Below are positions 60,376 to 64,000 of a DNA stretch of 64,000 bases, piece by piece. Made by a program: the position numbers and the translations under genes. The notes under the pieces are model-generated. The model ran no database searches, had not been told where the DNA came from, and saw only the letters and a program-made list of their open reading frames with translations. Source of the stretch: Fistulifera solaris (lineage: Eukaryota > Bacillariophyta > Bacillariophyceae > Naviculales > Stauroneidaceae); assembly GCA_030295235.1 (NCBI GenBank), contig AP026126.1, positions 1,612,001-1,676,000 on the forward strand, in the 5' to 3' direction. Position 1 is the stretch's first letter. Each line of letters starts with the position of its first letter.

Positions 60376-60766
60376 GAAAAAATTTGATGATCAGTTTGAA
60401 AAAAATGGTTCCTAGAAAGAAAGAAAGATGGACGGCTTTGTGTGAAGCATAGGTTTGACTTCGTCTTTCCTTCCAATGGGAGATCTTTCGGGGGACGGAA
60501 AATGGCGGAAAATAAGGAAACGTCATTCAGTAACCGTGAGTGACTGATCGCGAGTCACGCACGCATCATTCTTTTCTCGAAACAACTCGCGAAACGTATT
60601 GATATCTATGGTCTGGCATCGCCCGTTGGAGCCAGGTTGACACACACACTCACACAGCTGAAGCACAAAAAAAAAACGAAAACGCAACTGCATTGCGAAC
60701 AATCATCAATTATTTATCTCCTCTACGAACTAACGAAAAATCTTCCGAGCATGCATCATGTATAGA
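60376..60766. other. Spacer between MATE gene and duplicated membrane protein
   Basis: Promoter side of the MATE gene, with an A-rich tract near 60670. No gene. Confidence 0.5.
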
Positions 60767-61795
60767 TTATATATCTCGCTTCGCAATGACGTTACAAACT
60801 TTTCTTGGGATGAATTCCTTCGTCCGAAAGTCCAGGGATCGAGGTACTCTCGGTCTTTCCTCCTTTGTTGTCGTCGTTGTAGTTGCTGTCGTCATTTTCT
60901 TCTCCTTCTCGCCCTGGAAACTATTTCTGATTTCACCAAACAGAGTAGGCCCCGCTTTCAAGGACAAAATCACAAGAAAGGCATTGAACAAACTCATCCG
61001 CTTGAAAGGCATTTCATTGCCGCCAGTCAAGGCCGCCCGCAGGAACATGAACGAATGCAACGCAAAGGTGATGACAGCTTGCGTATTCCACCACGCGAAG
61101 CGTTCCACCGATCGATCAAACACTAAAATATCAAGAATTGAATACGCCGAAGTCAAATAAAAGACTCCTCCAAGCTTGCTGGCGAATCTCGAAATATCGT
61201 CAAGGGCGTTCTGTTCCACCGACATCTTTCTCCACAAACCCCAACCTTCTCCACCGATAAACATCTCGGGGCGACCCATCATGATAATGGAAGAGGCGAT
61301 ACCGTGCATCAAATGAATAGTAAGAAGCATCACTTGATTTGGTTGAAGTTTCGTGCGGGGAGCATTGTCTTTCGTGGCAGAAAAGTATCGAATCATATCG
61401 GAAATGACCCACAAAATGTTGCCAATTTGGAGACCTGCTTTCAATCCCGTCATGACCGGACTCAACATGGAGGTGGGATCAGCCGCCAAGGCAGCACGGA
61501 GAAACACAATCGACAAGAGCACCGCATTGAACAATTTTGTCTTGAGGAAGGCTCGTTTCTGCAACACGGTCTTGGCGAGCAGTTGCATGATTCCCGTACT
61601 GAGGAACCATGCCCCGGATGCCATGATTGGAATACGATTCGCCGCATCGTGTTGGTGCGACGCGGTGCGAGCAATGTAGGAAACGGCACGCAACAAGCCA
61701 GTCTCGGGATGGAGTAAGGCATTTGGTGCAAAGTAGGCGAGCACGCCGTCGAACAACGGCTCAGTGGCAAGGATGGAAGATGTTAAGAGCGTCAT
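60767..61795 (-). CDS. Internally duplicated multi-pass membrane protein
   Basis: Intact ORF; start at ATG 61795 (MTLLTSSIL). About 342 residues with seven or more hydrophobic segments. Two halves look alike: SGAWFLSTGIMQLLAKTV ... LFNAVLLSIVFLRAALAA in the first, and GGVFYLTSAYSILDILVF ... ITFALHSFMFLRAALTGG in the second. The FLRAAL motif and its spacing recur, suggesting an internal duplication. The C-terminus is hydrophilic with a Thr run (MTTATTTTTTKEE). I do not recognise a family. It may be confined to diatoms or stramenopiles, but I cannot test this. Confidence 0.65.
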   Translation of the reverse strand: MTLLTSSILATEPLFDGVLAYFAPNALLHPETGLLRAVSYIARTASHQHDAANRIPIMASGAWFLSTGIMQLLAKTVLQKRAFLKTKLFNAVLLSIVFLRAALAADPTSMLSPVMTGLKAGLQIGNILWVISDMIRYFSATKDNAPRTKLQPNQVMLLTIHLMHGIASSIIMMGRPEMFIGGEGWGLWRKMSVEQNALDDISRFASKLGGVFYLTSAYSILDILVFDRSVERFAWWNTQAVITFALHSFMFLRAALTGGNEMPFKRMSLFNAFLVILSLKAGPTLFGEIRNSFQGEKEKKMTTATTTTTTKEERPRVPRSLDFRTKEFIPRKVCNVIAKRDI

Positions 61796-62821
61796 GTTGA
61801 TCAATTTTGTGAGAATGCTTCGATTTTATGTAGAGTACTGACTTTATACGTGATTTCATCGGTTCTCAAAACCATGCGAACGCGTTCTGTCTAAAGTGAC
61901 TTGACGCGTCAGTGAGCGGAAACTTCGAAAACATGGATCATTCTCATTCGCGATGTGTCATAAAATTGTTGAAAATATCCAGCAATAGAAGAATCGAAGA
62001 AGGCGATCGGAACAAGGATGGATCGACAGAAGTAAGTGCATTTTTGTAGAAGCAATAACTCTAGACTCTAGACGACGAAATTTGCTGTCAAACACGAGTC
62101 ACGAGTTCACCACTCTAACAATATCTTGCCAGATACAAGTACATCGTGAAGAAACTACCTGGTACCGGTCGAATTCCTAAACCAACTGCCTTTCAGACAT
62201 AAGTCAACAATATCCGAGAAAAAAGCGTGGAACTATACTTTGCTATTTGCTCTTTTTGGCGGGGTTAAAGCCTTTGTGTTTATCAGGAACATTTGATATC
62301 TTGTTAATGTTGCTCTCTTGTGATTTTCCCCGAAACAATCACGATCTCAATCAACTTCGTTCAACGAGAGACGGGAATTAATGCTCGATGGTTCATAGTT
62401 CATATTCTTTTCAATGTTACCCACGACTGCATTTCAGTCAAGAATCATATTATTATTTGTTCTGAGACAGATTTCTGCCTTATCTCCGTTGCTACTACTG
62501 TACGCAGTTTATTTAGGTGTTAGCTGTATTTGCAACACGCGACACTCGATTCTTTCCTTCGAAAATTCTTGCGCAACGTTACCTTCTTAATTCACTATAT
62601 ACCCAAACTGTCGGCTGAATTTTACCACGACTGCATTTCAGTCATGAAATGAAGACCTGTGACGTGGTCGTCAAGCTGTGCGAAAGCAACAAAGGCGCAA
62701 GTTATTCTTTACTTGTAAAACACAACAAAACACTACCGACTTGCATTGATAGCGTCATTAGTCTACAAGGTAGCGGCAGTTTACCATCGCTCCTTCTCTT
62801 TCAAGGACAAGCATCAGAAAC
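61796..62821. repeat. Spacer with two palindromic-repeat copies upstream of GGCT-like gene
   Basis: Divergent spacer. Two plus-strand copies: near-palindrome at 62422-62442 (upstream part weak) and a fuller unit at 62571-62649 (near-palindrome 62626-62646), 204 bp apart. The fuller unit shares TGCG-AACGTT and ACTATA with the copies at 14.5 kb. An ACCTGGTACCGGT stretch lies near 62158. Confidence 0.7.
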
Positions 62822-63793
62822 ATGCATAGGATAGTATGCGGGTTGCTATTCGCGATAGCGACGACTTTTTCATCGGCTCTGAGCAAGAAATTTCTTGAAC
62901 GGCCAACTTACGTCGTCGATCGTCTAGCTCAAAAGAAAACCATGTATTATTTCGGAATAGGATCCAATATGTTGCGATCCAAGTTGGAAAACAGAGGTCT
63001 GAACGGATCAAAGATTGATATCATCGATATGGAGCCAGGATACGTGCCGAACTACCGCCTTGCTTTCAATATGCGCGGGTTTGCCCCTCTGGAACCTGGC
63101 ATGGGATCATTGGAACCCATCAATGGAAGCAGACCTCTACTGGCTTACGATAAGCCAGAATGCCATGGTGCTTTGGTTACATTGACGGCCGAAAATTACG
63201 AAAAAGTCATGGCCAGCGAAGGTGTAAGCTTCAACCAAACGAACCCTGGTTATGAGGAAATCGTGGTTACAGTCATTCCATACGATACTCGAAAGGGCCC
63301 AGTGGAAGCCATCGCGCTACGAGCACGCTCGCACGTGAGATTACGGAAAGATCCTTGTCCTTCAGAACGCTACATGAGCATGCTTCGTGAAGGCGCTAAA
63401 GAATTAGGATTGCTGCCATCCTATCAAGAGTTTTTAAGACAACATCCAACTCAATTCGTTCCCGTGTGGCTTCGAAAAATTGCCATCCACAACTTCATCG
63501 CTACATTCATGATCTCGTCCTTGCTGAAATGGCGAGGACTGTCTCACACACAAAGTCTATTGCTATTCGCGGTATATGTTCCCTCGAACGCACCCAGAGT
63601 AGTGACCAGCTTGAGCCACCTTGCGAGTTCGTTCATACTTCTGCCTGGAGCTATGCTCGGAGCTTTCATTCAGTTCTATTTAAAAGTATTCAACAAGCAA
63701 CCTCCTCCATTTGTAAACAGATTCATCACGTTACTGAACACACCAAGTACAGAGAACCAACCCGTTAAACGCCAAGTCACTACAGCAACATAG
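62822..63793 (+). CDS. Gamma-glutamylcyclotransferase-like protein with signal peptide and membrane tail
   Basis: Intact ORF of 323 residues from ATG 62822. Residues 1-19 are a signal peptide (IVCGLLFAIATTFSSAL). The GGCT/AIG2-like fold starts at YYFGIGSNMLRSKL, the substrate-binding YGxGSN motif in a variant with I for Y. PNYRLAFNMRGF and CHGALVTLTAENYEKVMASEG are the next blocks. GYEEIVVTV carries a likely catalytic glutamate. Such enzymes release 5-oxoproline from gamma-glutamyl peptides, part of glutathione turnover. After about residue 215 a non-GGCT C-terminus holds two hydrophobic segments (HNFIATFMISSLLKW, SSFILLPGAMLGAFIQFYL). That, with the signal peptide, suggests an endomembrane or plastid-complex membrane protein. 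Confidence 0.8.
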   Translation: MHRIVCGLLFAIATTFSSALSKKFLERPTYVVDRLAQKKTMYYFGIGSNMLRSKLENRGLNGSKIDIIDMEPGYVPNYRLAFNMRGFAPLEPGMGSLEPINGSRPLLAYDKPECHGALVTLTAENYEKVMASEGVSFNQTNPGYEEIVVTVIPYDTRKGPVEAIALRARSHVRLRKDPCPSERYMSMLREGAKELGLLPSYQEFLRQHPTQFVPVWLRKIAIHNFIATFMISSLLKWRGLSHTQSLLLFAVYVPSNAPRVVTSLSHLASSFILLPGAMLGAFIQFYLKVFNKQPPPFVNRFITLLNTPSTENQPVKRQVTTAT

Positions 63794-63835
63794 TGGGATC
63801 GCTAACTATAAAATCTCGTTTTTAATGCAAGAATA

Positions 63836-64000
63836 CTACACTTTCAGAGCTTGTTCAATGTCAGCCAGAATGTCATCGATGGACTCGATGCCAACACTCA
63901 AACGGATCATTCCTGGAGTAATTCCAGCTTTGCGCTGTTGTTCTTCGTTCATTTGCGAATGCGTCGTCGTAGCAGGGTTGATCGCCAAGGATTTTGCATC
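63836..64000 (-). CDS. O-acetylhomoserine sulfhydrylase-like, C-terminal end
   Basis: Only the last 54 codons are inside the window. They read [20 protein letters not shown], then [27 protein letters not shown] and stop. This is the C-terminus of the Cys/Met-metabolism PLP family (fold type I): ATTTHSQ and RLSVGIE are family hallmarks. The best fit is O-acetylhomoserine (thiol)-lyase (MET17/MetY), which makes homocysteine or methionine precursors, but a cystathionine gamma-synthase or -lyase is possible because the rest is missing. It is the third sulfur-amino-acid enzyme of the window. Confidence 0.8.
   Translation of the reverse strand, partial: DAKSLAINPATTTHSQMNEEQQRKAGITPGMIRLSVGIESIDDILADIEQALKV

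Noticed and set aside
62100-62190. GGTCGAATTCC resembling a tRNA T-loop near 62167
   Set aside because: No acceptor, D or anticodon stem can be formed around it.

Overview
The window looks like nuclear DNA of a pennate diatom, most probably Phaeodactylum tricornutum or a close relative. The signs are closely packed genes on both strands, small GT-AG introns (those I placed are 60-117 nt, plus one of 329 nt), several signal peptides ending in an ASAFAP-like plastid motif (ANAFFVP, NAFTIP, AVAFQT, NGFVP, ASGFSA), and a UMP synthase with the stramenopile domain order OMPDC-OPRT. The species is an inference; nothing in the window names it. I saw no rRNA, tRNA, CRISPR array or bacterial-type operon.

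Layout. 1-9.4 kb: end of an FMN-reductase-like gene, Utp5/WDR43 (U3 snoRNP), plastid homoserine dehydrogenase, cysteine synthase and the splicing factor GPKOW/Spp2. 10-18 kb: a PH / coiled-coil / J-like protein, a phosphoglycerate-mutase-family protein and the GATOR2 subunit MIOS. 18-28 kb: a protease-less FtsH-like AAA protein, an ankyrin protein, a macro-domain protein, a HAD phosphatase-like protein, UMP synthase and a PLGG1-type glycolate/glycerate translocator. 28-36 kb: one very large beta-propeller / LamG-like gene. 36-47 kb: tubulin cofactor C, an LRR-like protein, a Nudix hydrolase, a small multi-pass membrane protein and exocyst Sec8. 47-64 kb: a PIN-likes carrier, a plastid methyltransferase, a siderophore-binding-protein-like receptor, BUD31, a silaffin-like cell-surface protein, an EF-hand membrane protein, a MATE transporter, an internally duplicated membrane protein, a secreted/membrane gamma-glutamylcyclotransferase-like protein, and the C-terminal end of an O-acetylhomoserine sulfhydrylase.

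The genes do not form one pathway. They are mostly housekeeping: ribosome biogenesis (Utp5), splicing (GPKOW, BUD31), trafficking (Sec8, perhaps the giant gene), TOR signalling (MIOS), pyrimidine synthesis (UMPS), sulfur amino acids and glutathione (HSD, cysteine synthase, OAH sulfhydrylase, GGCT-like), and plastid functions.

Two things matter most to a reader. First, many genes are cut by apparent frameshifts: by hand I find about 38, almost all at short homopolymers, and each is undone by adding (about 30) or removing (about 8) one base. This looks like consensus error from long-read sequencing, so the broken genes are annotated here as whole loci and not as pseudogenes. Second, a dispersed 50-80 bp repeat with a near-palindromic core, CACGACTG-5 nt-CAGTCATG, occurs in about nine copies, only in spacers and usually in pairs about 190-430 bp apart. 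It is the best candidate for something undescribed.
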